A stretch of DNA of 10,208 bases from JBDNDK01 sp046719185. GTDB lineage: Bacteria; Armatimonadota; UBA5829. Shown in pieces: positions 1 to 7,464 of this stretch. Within the stretch, counting starts at the first letter, position 1; each line of letters opens with the position of its first letter. Where the stretch lies: the NCBI GenBank assembly GCA_046719185.1, contig JBDNDK010000080.1:1-10208 (forward strand), in the 5' to 3' direction. The notes below the pieces were generated by a model that ran no database searches, had not been told where the DNA came from, and was given only the letters and a program-made list of their open reading frames with translations. A program made the position numbers and the translations under genes.

Positions 1-393
1 TTAGTTTTTAATACAGATTCCAGAAGAGCAATTATAAATATTACTGATGTTTGTGAAGAAGAACTCAGATTAAGCGGAATAAAAGAGGGACTGATGCTAG
101 TTTCTGCAATGCATATCACTGCTGGAGTATGGGTGAATGACAATGAACCCGGAATTTGGGAAGATGCAATGGAGATGCTGGAAAAATTAGCACCTGAAGG
201 ACCAAACTACAAACATCATAGAACAGGTGAGGATAATGGACATGCTCATTTAAAAAATCTATTGATGCATCATCAAGTGATTGTTCCTATAACAGATGGA
301 AAAATGGATTTAGGTCCTTGGCAAACTATTATGTATTGGGAATTTGATGGACAAAGAAGAAAAAGAGGAATCATCAAAATAATTGGTGAGTAG
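1..393 (+). CDS. yjbQ: YjbQ/UPF0047 family protein (5' end outside the window)
   Basis: The reading frame is open from base 1 to a TAG at 391-393, giving 130 visible residues. Family members are about 130-140 residues long, so only a few N-terminal residues are missing. The family pattern is visible: an N-terminal beta strand ending in DSRRAIINITD, the segment HITAGVWVNDNEPGIWEDA, then HHRTGEDNGHAHLKN, and a C-terminal LGPWQTIMYWEFDGQRRKR. The conserved His residues and the LGxWQ motif are intact. E. coli YjbQ has weak thiamine-phosphate synthase activity and can replace thiE, but its true role is unsettled, so this should not be read as a thiamine gene. The protein should be cytosolic, with a small homotrimeric fold. 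An ATG at 94 exists, but starting there would remove conserved sequence. The next gene begins six bases after the stop, and its Shine-Dalgarno-like GGTGAG (385-390) lies inside this gene's last codons. Confidence 0.87.
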   Translation, partial: LVFNTDSRRAIINITDVCEEELRLSGIKEGLMLVSAMHITAGVWVNDNEPGIWEDAMEMLEKLAPEGPNYKHHRTGEDNGHAHLKNLLMHHQVIVPITDGKMDLGPWQTIMYWEFDGQRRKRGIIKIIGE

Positions 394-399
394 CTTTGC

Positions 400-1257
400 A
401 TGATTTCAAATATTAGAGAATTCATAAAATATAAAGACCTCTTAAAGCAATTGGTGATAAGAGACCTAAAAGTGAGATACAAAAACTCAGTACTGGGTTT
501 TTTTTGGTCTCTTGCTAACCCTTTGATTCAAGCTGCCACAATCACAATAATAGTTAAGTTTGTAATGAAAGTTGATATTGCAAACTATTCTGCATTTGTG
601 CTGATTGGTTTTCTTCCTTGGATATTTTTTCAAATGGCACTTTTGGATTCAAGCCAAGTGTTTCTGATGCATAGAGACCTGCTAAAGAAAGTTTATTTTC
701 CTAGAGAAACTTTAGCATTATCTGTGGTTATATCTAATTTAATACATTTTTGTCTTTCATTGGCTGTTTTCTTTGTATATTTGGGAGTTTACTATTTCTT
801 TTTATCAGGATCTCCATTATTAAAGACAACACTTTTATTGCCTGTGATTATGCTTTTCCAAACATTGCTTATTATTGGTTTGACTTTCTTTATATCAACT
901 CTTAATGTATTTTTTGAAGACACAAAATATATAGTATCTGCTCTTCTAAATGTGTTTTTCTATTTAACACCAATAATGTATCCTGTAGAGCTTGTGTATG
1001 ATAGTTTGAAAAGATTTCCAGCCTATCATAACATAATATATAAAATATATATGCTTATCCCTATGAACACTCTAACAGATACCTACAGAAAAGCTCTTGT
1101 AGCAATACCAAATGTAAATGTTGGTGGTGAGAAGTTTGAAGTATTTCCTTTGGATTATGGTATGTTTGCAATATGTGGGATTATCTGCACAACAGTTGCA
1201 TTCTTAGGATATAGATTCTTTATAAAAAGAGCTGCTACTTTTGCAGAAAGGCTTTGA
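400..1257 (+). CDS. wzm: ABC-2 type polysaccharide export permease (Wzm/TagG/KpsM family)
   Basis: This 285-residue integral membrane protein is the channel half of an ABC exporter that moves a lipid-linked or capsular glycan across the inner membrane. The N-terminus carries the family hallmark, an amphipathic stretch followed by RDLKVRYKNSVLGFFWS (residues 21-37) and NPL. About six hydrophobic membrane segments follow, roughly at residues 38-56, 62-80, 105-130, 140-165, 172-195 and 255-275. The segment FLTPIMYP-like FYLTPIMYPVELV (near 187-199) before the last loop is also typical of the family. The length is normal. GGTGAG lies nine bases before the ATG. The stop TGA shares its last base with the first ATG of the ATPase gene, which indicates translational coupling. 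All arginines are AGA apart from one AGG, and the gene contains no CpG. The substrate cannot be told from the sequence. No glycosyltransferase genes are visible, although the region left of the window is unseen. Confidence 0.93.
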   Translation: MISNIREFIKYKDLLKQLVIRDLKVRYKNSVLGFFWSLANPLIQAATITIIVKFVMKVDIANYSAFVLIGFLPWIFFQMALLDSSQVFLMHRDLLKKVYFPRETLALSVVISNLIHFCLSLAVFFVYLGVYYFFLSGSPLLKTTLLLPVIMLFQTLLIIGLTFFISTLNVFFEDTKYIVSALLNVFFYLTPIMYPVELVYDSLKRFPAYHNIIYKIYMLIPMNTLTDTYRKALVAIPNVNVGGEKFEVFPLDYGMFAICGIICTTVAFLGYRFFIKRAATFAERL

Positions 1258-2012
1258 TGATGTCTGCTGTTGAAGTAAAAAACTTATATAAGAAATTTGA
1301 GCTGATTAAAGATAGAGAATCTACTCTCAAATCTGCAATATTAAAATTTGGCAAGAGAAAAACATACACTTTCACTGCTCTTGATGATATATCTTTTACA
1401 ATAGAAAAAGGTGAAAGTGTATCTATTATTGGAGTGAATGGATCTGGCAAAAGCACTCTTTTGAGAATTATTGGCAGAGTTTATACTCCAACATCTGGGA
1501 TAGTGAATATAGATGGCAGAATGTCCACTATGCTGGATTTGGGTGCAGGATTTCATCCAGAGCTTACAGGAAGAGAAAATATATTCTTTAATGGTGCAAT
1601 AATGGGATTATCTATTCCTCAGATTAGAGAAGTTGAAGAAGAAATAATCACATTTTCTGAATTGAATGATTATATAGATTCACCCACAAAGACATATTCT
1701 GCTGGTATGCTGATGAGATTAGGTTTTGCAATAGCCACACAAACTAATCCTGATTTGCTTTTGGTTGATGAGGTGTTAGCTGTTGGTGATGCTGCATTCC
1801 AAGAGAAATGTTATGATAAAATAGATGAGTTCAAATGCAATAATAAAACTATCATATTTGTAACTCATGACTTGGTGCCAGCAAAAGAAATATCAAATAG
1901 AACCATCTGGCTGAATAAAGGAAAAATAGTAGCAGATGGCAAAACAGAAGAAGTGATTGATAATTATATAAAAGAAGTTGCTCATGAACATCATGATAGA
2001 AAACACTGCTAG
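1257..2012 (+). CDS. wzt: ABC transporter ATP-binding protein for polysaccharide export (Wzt/KpsT/TagH type)
   Basis: This is the ATPase partner of the preceding permease, 251 residues if it starts at 1257. Motifs, in that numbering, are Walker A GVNGSGKST (59-67), the family-specific LDLGAGFHPELTGREN (94-109), signature YSAGM (147-151), Walker B LLLVDE with catalytic Glu172, D-loop AVGD (175-178) and switch His204. It ends soon after the nucleotide-binding domain, so it lacks the C-terminal carbohydrate-binding domain found in Wzt proteins such as those of E. coli O8/O9a. It therefore resembles the short KpsT/TagH type, in which export is usually not coupled to chain-end recognition. Start choice: ATGs stand at 1257 and 1260 behind AAAGG (1247-1251), five and eight bases away. 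A TTG at 1254 is also in frame but is less likely. The TGATG overlap with wzm suggests coupling. The stop is followed by 20 bases and then aroQ. Confidence 0.93.
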   Translation: MMSAVEVKNLYKKFELIKDRESTLKSAILKFGKRKTYTFTALDDISFTIEKGESVSIIGVNGSGKSTLLRIIGRVYTPTSGIVNIDGRMSTMLDLGAGFHPELTGRENIFFNGAIMGLSIPQIREVEEEIITFSELNDYIDSPTKTYSAGMLMRLGFAIATQTNPDLLLVDEVLAVGDAAFQEKCYDKIDEFKCNNKTIIFVTHDLVPAKEISNRTIWLNKGKIVADGKTEEVIDNYIKEVAHEHHDRKHC

Positions 2013-2032
2013 AAAAAAAGGAGTATGTGATT

Positions 2033-2473
2033 ATGTATAAAGTTTTACTCATTCATGGACCTAACCTTAATTTGCTTGGTCAAAGAGAAGAAGCTGTGTA
2101 TGGATTTGAAGCTCTTGAATCTATAAATGAAAAATGTATAAATCTTGCAAAAGAACTCAAAATTGAGCTTGAAACATTTCAATCTAATATTGAAGGAGAG
2201 CTTATTGATAAAATACACTGGGCAAAAAAGAATTGTGAAGGAATAATAATAAACCCCGGTGCATATACCCACTACAGCATTGCAATAAGAGATGCAGTGG
2301 CTGCAGTTGCATTACCCACAATTGAGGTTCATCTTTCTAATGTTTATGCTAGAGAAGAATTCAGGCATAAATCTGTTATAGCACCAGTATGTATTGGACA
2401 AATATCTGGTTTTGGAGCTGAGAGCTATTTACTTGCAATTAGAGCAATGAATGGAGTTATTAATATTGCATAA
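2033..2473 (+). CDS. aroQ: type II 3-dehydroquinate dehydratase
   Basis: This enzyme converts 3-dehydroquinate to 3-dehydroshikimate, the third step of the shikimate pathway, in the cytosol. The 146 residues match the compact type II family along their whole length: HGPNLNLLG (8-16), catalytic Tyr23 with Arg18 on the active-site lid, FQSNIEGELID (49-59), INPGAYTHYS (73-82), EVHLSN (98-103) and AREEFRH (106-112). The expected active-site residues Asn74, His80, Glu98, His100 and Arg111 are all present. Type II enzymes are normally dodecamers. I chose ATG 2033 because AGGAG at 2019-2023 lies nine bases upstream. A GTG at 2027 is in frame but would leave only three bases to the Shine-Dalgarno sequence. 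It lies 20 bases after wzt and overlaps the peptidase gene. The pairing of aroQ with an M24 peptidase is common in bacteria, often followed by efp. No efp is present here. Confidence 0.96.
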   Translation: MYKVLLIHGPNLNLLGQREEAVYGFEALESINEKCINLAKELKIELETFQSNIEGELIDKIHWAKKNCEGIIINPGAYTHYSIAIRDAVAAVALPTIEVHLSNVYAREEFRHKSVIAPVCIGQISGFGAESYLLAIRAMNGVINIA

Positions 2474-3548
2474 GAAAAGAATTTATAAGATAATAGAAAT
2501 TATAAATTCAAATGGATGTGATAGTTTTTTAGTTACAAGCATAGATAATATTTTCTATCTTTCTGGATTCACTGGCTCAACAGCTGCCTTGATTATTACA
2601 GAAAATGATACATATATTTTAGTTGACCCTAGATACAGCATTCAGGCTAGAAATGAATGTAATGATATAGAAGTTGTAGATTATACTGGGAAGTCAACTA
2701 TTGATGCTGTTAGTTCATTTATAAATGATAAAAATATAAAATCTGTTTTGTGTGAAGCAGACAATCTTTCTGTAACTCTATTCAACAAATTAAAATCATC
2801 ATTGAATGAATCCATTAGTCTTGAGCTGTCTTCTGGAGTTGTGGAAAAGCTCAGAATGGTGAAAGATGAATATGAAATAGAAAAAATCAAATCAGCATGT
2901 AGAATTGTAGATGATACTATATCAAAAATATCAAACACCATAAAAGTTGGAATGACAGAAAAAGAGGTTGCAATTTTAATAGATTATACTATGAGATCTG
3001 TTGGTGCAGATAAAGCAGGCTTTGATACTATTGCAGCTTCTGGTCATAATTCTGCCTGCCCTCATGCAAGCCCTACTGATAGAAAATTGCAGTATGGTGA
3101 TTTTCTAAAATTAGATTTTGGAGCTGAATTAAATAGATACAATTCAGATATCACAAGAACTTTTGTGATTGGCAAGCCAACTGATAAGCACAAAGAAATA
3201 TACAACACTGTTTTAGCAGCTCAAATGAAAGCAATAGAAGCTATAAAACCAAATATATCTGGAAAAGAAATAGATGATGTAGCTAGAAATTATATTGCTG
3301 AGTGCGGATATGGAAAAAATTTCGGGCATGGCTTGGGTCATTCAATAGGAATAGAAGTTCATGATGGTCCGGGGTTATCTCAAACAAGTGATATTATTCT
3401 TCAGCCGGGAATGGTATTTACAGTTGAACCTGGTATTTATATTGAAGGTTTTGGTGGTGTTAGAATAGAAGATGATGTGTTAGTTACAGAAACAGGATAT
3501 GAGATATTAACCCATTCTAACAAAAAAGATATTGTGGTAATTGATTAG
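2451..3548 (+). CDS. M24-family Xaa-Pro peptidase (aminopeptidase P / proline dipeptidase type)
   Basis: This two-metal cytosolic exopeptidase releases the residue before a proline at a peptide N-terminus or splits Xaa-Pro dipeptides. The two cannot be separated from sequence alone. The N-terminal creatinase-like domain (about 1-130) contains NIFYLSGFTGS and VDPRYSIQA. The C-terminal pita-bread domain follows. All five metal ligands are visible: Asp222 (LDFGA), Asp233 (NSDITRT), His297 (GHGLGH), Glu326 (VEPGIY) and Glu340 (VRIEDDV). Supporting residues His205 and His304 are also present. The spacings 222-233 and 297-326 match E. coli aminopeptidase P. The ATG at 2451 overlaps aroQ by 23 bases with a poor ribosome site. 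A TTG at 2466, nine bases behind GGAG (2453-2456), gives the N-terminus MHKKRIYKI, which fits the family better, so the true start may be 2466. The stop overlaps the rodA stop on the other strand. Confidence 0.93.
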   Translation: MELLILHKKRIYKIIEIINSNGCDSFLVTSIDNIFYLSGFTGSTAALIITENDTYILVDPRYSIQARNECNDIEVVDYTGKSTIDAVSSFINDKNIKSVLCEADNLSVTLFNKLKSSLNESISLELSSGVVEKLRMVKDEYEIEKIKSACRIVDDTISKISNTIKVGMTEKEVAILIDYTMRSVGADKAGFDTIAASGHNSACPHASPTDRKLQYGDFLKLDFGAELNRYNSDITRTFVIGKPTDKHKEIYNTVLAAQMKAIEAIKPNISGKEIDDVARNYIAECGYGKNFGHGLGHSIGIEVHDGPGLSQTSDIILQPGMVFTVEPGIYIEGFGGVRIEDDVLVTETGYEILTHSNKKDIVVID

Positions 3549-4651
3549 AAGTTTATTCTGTGCCTTCTTAAACTCACACCTTCTAATAATCCAATAGCAA
3601 GCAAGTTTGCAAGCAAAGCACTGCCCCCATAACTCATAAATGGCAAAGGCACACCTGTAACAGGCATAATTCCCAAGGTCATGCCAATATTAACAAAGAT
3701 ATGAAACACAAACATGCCCACCACTCCAGCTGTGATAGCTCTTCCTGTGGTATCCTCAGTAGTCAGCATAATCACAACAGCTCTCCACAGAATTATAAAA
3801 TAAAGCAGCAACACAAAAGATGCACCCACAAATCCCATTTCTTCACCAACAACTGTGAATATAAAATCCGTATGCTGTTCAGGGATAAACTGAAGTTTTC
3901 TTTGCGTACCTTGAAGATAACCTTTTCCATACAACTGACCTGATCCTATAGCAATTCTTGATTGAGTGACATGATAACCACTACCAGTGGGATCCACTGA
4001 TGGATTGAGAAAAGTTATAATTCTCTTTTTTTGATAGTCTTTCATGATACCCGGAATAGTCCAACCAGCAGAAAATAAAACTATTCCTGCCAATATGAAA
4101 AGCCCTATATTTTTCAGATCTGTACCCATTATAAATAGAATTGTCATCCAAATAGCAATTAGTACAAGACTGGTGCCAAGGTCTGGCTGTTTGAAAATAA
4201 GAAGCATAGGAACCATAAAATATACAAGAGAAAGTAGAAATGTTTTTATAGTTCTTATTGTTCTAAGTCTTGTTACCACAAATACTGACATTGCAACAAT
4301 CATTGTGATTTTTGCAAACTCAGATGGCTGTATTCTAAGACTTCCATAACCTATCCATCTTTGTGCACCTTTTGATGAATCTCCAATAACAAGAACTAAT
4401 ATGAGCATTATTATGGTGATAATATATAATTTACTTGTATGCCTATGATAAAAAGAAGTATCAATAGATGCCACAAAAATTGCACATATCAAACCAATCG
4501 CTGCCCAAACAAGCTGTCTTTCAATATATGATATACTCATAGCATTTCCCATACTTGCACTGTATATCATCAAACAACCAAAACCAATCAAGCCTAATGT
4601 AGCAAAGAATATCCACCAATCAAAATTTTTAAGTAGCCTGGTTTCAACCAT
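3545..4651 (-). CDS. rodA: rod-shape-determining peptidoglycan glycosyltransferase RodA (SEDS family)
   Basis: This is a polytopic inner-membrane enzyme that polymerises lipid II into glycan strands during cell elongation, in partnership with a class B penicillin-binding protein (PBP2). Its 368 residues and about ten membrane segments are normal for RodA. Diagnostic segments are GAQRWIGYGSLRIQPSEFAK (95-114), KQPDLGTS (154-161), LQFIPEQHTDFIF (253-265), which contains Asp262, the counterpart of the proposed catalytic aspartate of E. coli RodA, and GIMPVTGVPLPFMSYGGS near the end. The PEQHTDFIF form and the length favour RodA over FtsW. No mreBCD, PBP2 or other elongasome gene is adjacent. The ATG at 4651-4649 has no obvious Shine-Dalgarno sequence: the upstream bases are A/T only apart from one G. 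The gene faces an M16 peptidase gene across a 145-base divergent region and meets the M24 peptidase gene head-on, with the two stop codons overlapping. Confidence 0.95.
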   Translation of the reverse strand: MVETRLLKNFDWWIFFATLGLIGFGCLMIYSASMGNAMSISYIERQLVWAAIGLICAIFVASIDTSFYHRHTSKLYIITIIMLILVLVIGDSSKGAQRWIGYGSLRIQPSEFAKITMIVAMSVFVVTRLRTIRTIKTFLLSLVYFMVPMLLIFKQPDLGTSLVLIAIWMTILFIMGTDLKNIGLFILAGIVLFSAGWTIPGIMKDYQKKRIITFLNPSVDPTGSGYHVTQSRIAIGSGQLYGKGYLQGTQRKLQFIPEQHTDFIFTVVGEEMGFVGASFVLLLYFIILWRAVVIMLTTEDTTGRAITAGVVGMFVFHIFVNIGMTLGIMPVTGVPLPFMSYGGSALLANLLAIGLLEGVSLRRHRINF

Positions 4652-4711
4652 CTAATTTTTTATTAATACCTTGTCTGTAAATTATTTTATTTCTTTATGA
4701 TACAATTGAAG

Positions 4712-4740
4712 TCGAAATAATTTTCAAATACTAGTATAAT
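4712..4740 (+). promoter_or_regulatory. probable sigma-70-type promoter for the M16 peptidase genes
   Basis: A perfect TATAAT (4735-4740) stands 17 bases after TCGAAA (4712-4717), which matches four of six positions of the -35 consensus. It would give a leader of about 50 bases before the ATG at 4797, where AAGG (4786-4789) lies seven bases upstream. The -10 box is strong and the -35 is weak. This is inferred from sequence only. Confidence 0.5.
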
Positions 4741-4761
4741 GTTTATATATACACACTACAA
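4733..4761 (-). promoter_or_regulatory. possible divergent promoter toward rodA sharing the same -10 region
   Basis: On the minus strand TATACT (4738-4733) lies 17 bases after TTGTAG (4761-4756). The -10 matches five of six positions but the -35 only three. It overlaps the plus-strand TATAAT, so one AT-rich core could open for both directions. A competing candidate is TTGAAA (4727-4722) with TATCAT (4702-4697), whose boxes are each five of six but spaced 19 bases. One of these probably drives rodA. Confidence 0.3.
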
Positions 4762-4796
4762 GCAAATTATCTGTAAATATATTTCAAGGCAATATT

Positions 4797-6089
4797 ATGT
4801 TTCAAAAGATTTCAATTTTAATTTTCATCTTTTTAATAATAATTCCTTCAAGCTATGCTAAAAATCCATATATCACAACTCTGGATAATGGGCTCACTGT
4901 GATAATTGAAGAAGATAATAGTGTGCCTCTTGTTGCAGTTGATATTTGGGTGAATGCTGGCAGTGCTTATGAAACAAGAGAAAATAATGGTCTTTCTCAC
5001 TTCATAGAACATCTTGTATTTGCATCAACAGAAAAAAGAAAAGCAGGTGAAATGGATATTGAAATGGAAAGTCTTGGAGCTGTATTAAATGCTTACACCT
5101 CAAAAGACTGGGCACATTTCAGCTCTACTATCAGATCTATTTATCTTGATAATGCACTAGAAGTATTTTTTGATGCACTTACAACAGCAAAATTTATACC
5201 TGAAGAACTTGAGATTGAGAAAAAAATAATTCTTGAAGAGATTGCAAGAAAAAAATTAACACCAAAAACAATAGTTAAAGATTTATTGTCAGAATATATC
5301 TATGGCAATCATCCCTACTCTCTTCCAATAGAAGGTATTGATGAAACAGTCAAAAAACTTAAATCTGAACAAGCATTGGAGCATTATAAAAAATTATATG
5401 TGCCCAATAATATGGCTGTTGTGTTGGTTGGTGATATAGATACAAAAAAGGCTATTGAAAGTATTCAAAACACTTTTGGACAAATGCCAAAATCAGATGA
5501 TAAATTGCCACAAATACCATCAGTAGAGAAAATTACTGACAAAAAGAGATTAGATATCAATCAAAAACTACCAAGTTTCCATCTTGCAATTGGATATATA
5601 GCACCAAAAGCAGATAATTTTAGAGATATTTGTGCAATGGATGTGATTGTTAGTCATTTTGGATATGGAAGAGTAAACTGGCTTTCTGATCATTTAATTA
5701 CTTCAAAGCTTTCTAAATCTGCATTAGCTGATTTTCTCACGCAAATGGAAAATGCTATGTTTTCTATAATAGTTGAAACAGATAAAAATAATTCAGATAC
5801 TATTGAAAAACATATATTCTCTAAGATGGAAGAACTGGCAAGTTTTGGAATAATGGATAGTTATTTAGAGATTGCAAAGAGAACCCTGCTTGGTAAGTTC
5901 TCTGCTCAAAATGAGACTTTTTCAGGTAGAGCAGTAACCTATGGTTTTTACAATACAATTTCATCAACACAATTTGCAGATGATTATATGTCTTGCATAA
6001 GGTCTATAAATAATGAGGATATAAAAAGAGTTGCTAAAGAATATCTTCAAGAAAACCATTCAGTTGTTTTAAGAGTTTGTCCTGAATGA
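4797..6089 (+). CDS. M16B zinc peptidase, catalytic subunit, exported
   Basis: This 430-residue peptidase belongs to the insulinase/mitochondrial-processing-peptidase clan, M16B subfamily. A signal peptide is clear: MFQK, a hydrophobic core to about residue 16, and a likely cut after SYA (21). The N-terminal half carries the inverted zinc motif HFIEH (68-72) and a third ligand, Glu148, exactly 76 residues after His72 as in the beta subunit of mitochondrial processing peptidase. In the C-terminal half, where active single-chain members have a glycine-rich loop followed by an Arg/Tyr substrate-binding pair, this protein reads SHFGYGRVNWL and then LSKSALAD, so the Arg and Tyr are missing. It thus has the catalytic half-site but lacks the binding half-site, which the next gene supplies. 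It should act in the periplasm on peptides or small unfolded proteins; the substrate is unknown. AAGG lies seven bases before the ATG. Confidence 0.92.
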   Translation: MFQKISILIFIFLIIIPSSYAKNPYITTLDNGLTVIIEEDNSVPLVAVDIWVNAGSAYETRENNGLSHFIEHLVFASTEKRKAGEMDIEMESLGAVLNAYTSKDWAHFSSTIRSIYLDNALEVFFDALTTAKFIPEELEIEKKIILEEIARKKLTPKTIVKDLLSEYIYGNHPYSLPIEGIDETVKKLKSEQALEHYKKLYVPNNMAVVLVGDIDTKKAIESIQNTFGQMPKSDDKLPQIPSVEKITDKKRLDINQKLPSFHLAIGYIAPKADNFRDICAMDVIVSHFGYGRVNWLSDHLITSKLSKSALADFLTQMENAMFSIIVETDKNNSDTIEKHIFSKMEELASFGIMDSYLEIAKRTLLGKFSAQNETFSGRAVTYGFYNTISSTQFADDYMSCIRSINNEDIKRVAKEYLQENHSVVLRVCPE

Positions 6090-6100
6090 AAGGAAACAAA

Positions 6101-7456
6101 ATGCAAGCTAAATGCTATATTTTATTATTTATAATTTTTATTGTTATATTTGCATGCACTTCATCTAGCTTCTCTCAAACAACAGGCATTTATAAAGATA
6201 AACTAGATAATGAAGTAACACTCATCACCAAACCAGAACACGGCACAGGCTTGGTGGCTATAATTGCAGCTGTGAAAGTTGGCAGTTCAAATGAATCATT
6301 CCAAACAGCTGGAATTGGAAACTTTGTTGCACAGCTTTTATTAGCAGGAACAGCATTAAGCTCTGCTGAGGAAGTGGCATTAATTGCAGAATCAGTTGGC
6401 GGCAATATAATAGCCCAATCTCATTTTGATTTCACTGAGATTAGAATTGTTACCACCTCTGAAATGTTCAATAAATCAATGAAGCTAATAGGTGAATCTC
6501 TCACCCAATTAGTATTTGAGCACAAATGGGTAGAACAGACCAGAAACAACTTAAAAAGCAAATTTTTGGCTCAAGATTCAAATTATTATGAAATAGCATA
6601 TCAGCAATTAAGAGAGCTGCTTTATGAAGATAACTCTTACAGAAGAACCCCATTAGGTTCTGAGAGAGTGATTGCAAACACAACAATAGCAGACCTTCAA
6701 AAGTATTACTCTTATTATTATGTGCCAAATAATATAATAATAACAGTAGTAGGTGATATATCAAGAGAACATGCACTGGATCAAACTTCAAAAGCTTTTG
6801 CTGGTGTTCCTACTGCTAAATTGCCTCTACAAAGACCTATTCCAAATGAAACACTATCTCAAAATAGATTGAGAGTATTAGAAGCTGATATTCCTGTTGC
6901 ATATTTGATGGTTGGCTGGCATGCTCCATCTGTTACTGAAGATGATTATTATGCAGCAGCAGTTGCAACTAATGCCCTTGGTGGTGGTAAGGGTTCATAT
7001 ATGTTTAGAGAATTAAGACAAAAAGAAGGTATTGCATATGATTTAGGTGTTCAGTATCCTATGCTAAAATATCAAAGTCATATACTCTCATATATTCTTA
7101 CAAATCCATTCAAAATATCATATAAAGAAATGAAAGTAGAGTTTGTGATGGATTATGTGCAGAAAATACTATTAGAACAAATAACAAAACTCCAAAATGA
7201 GCCGTTATCTGATACTGATCTTAAGAGAGCAAAAGGGTACACCATTGGAAGCTATTTGTTATCTCATCAAAGAATGATTGACAGAGCTTTCAGACTTGCA
7301 TGGCTGGAATCAATTGGTCTGGGATATGATTTTTATGATAGCTTCCCAGAAAAAATAGAAAAAGTAACAGCAGCTGATGTGCAAAGAGTCTCTAATAAAT
7401 ATTTTAGAAACTATGCTGCTGTTCTATTACTCCCATCAACTAAAGTTCAAGAATAA
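6101..7456 (+). CDS. M16B peptidase-like protein, non-catalytic subunit, exported
   Basis: This 451-residue M16B homologue has lost its zinc site: the position of HxxEH is NFVAQ (74-78). It keeps the substrate-binding features of the C-terminal half: the loop LGGGKGSYMFREL (293-305), then Arg306 and Tyr313 in LRQKEGIAY. In known bacterial M16B heterodimers one subunit holds zinc and the other holds this Arg/Tyr pair, so this protein probably forms one active site with the product of the preceding gene. The N-terminus is a signal peptide with a long hydrophobic core. Either signal peptidase I cuts near SFSQ (23-26), or Cys19 (IFAC) is lipidated, although Phe at -2 is atypical for a lipobox. 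I chose ATG 6101 because AGGA (6091-6094) is six bases upstream. An in-frame ATG at 6086 overlaps the previous stop as ATGA and would add five residues. The gene ends eight bases before the convergent nth stop. Confidence 0.9.
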   Translation: MQAKCYILLFIIFIVIFACTSSSFSQTTGIYKDKLDNEVTLITKPEHGTGLVAIIAAVKVGSSNESFQTAGIGNFVAQLLLAGTALSSAEEVALIAESVGGNIIAQSHFDFTEIRIVTTSEMFNKSMKLIGESLTQLVFEHKWVEQTRNNLKSKFLAQDSNYYEIAYQQLRELLYEDNSYRRTPLGSERVIANTTIADLQKYYSYYYVPNNIIITVVGDISREHALDQTSKAFAGVPTAKLPLQRPIPNETLSQNRLRVLEADIPVAYLMVGWHAPSVTEDDYYAAAVATNALGGGKGSYMFRELRQKEGIAYDLGVQYPMLKYQSHILSYILTNPFKISYKEMKVEFVMDYVQKILLEQITKLQNEPLSDTDLKRAKGYTIGSYLLSHQRMIDRAFRLAWLESIGLGYDFYDSFPEKIEKVTAADVQRVSNKYFRNYAAVLLLPSTKVQE

Positions 7457-7464
7457 ATTATTAG

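Noticed and set aside
1..3548. A novel system made of YjbQ, ABC exporter, AroQ and M24 peptidase
   Set aside because: Each is a well-known family with normal length and intact motifs; close packing alone does not show joint function, and aroQ next to an M24 peptidase is common.
4706..4740. TTGAAG (4706-4711) as -35 box for the TATAAT at 4735
   Set aside because: The spacing is 23 bases, too long for a sigma-70 promoter; TCGAAA at 17 bases was preferred.
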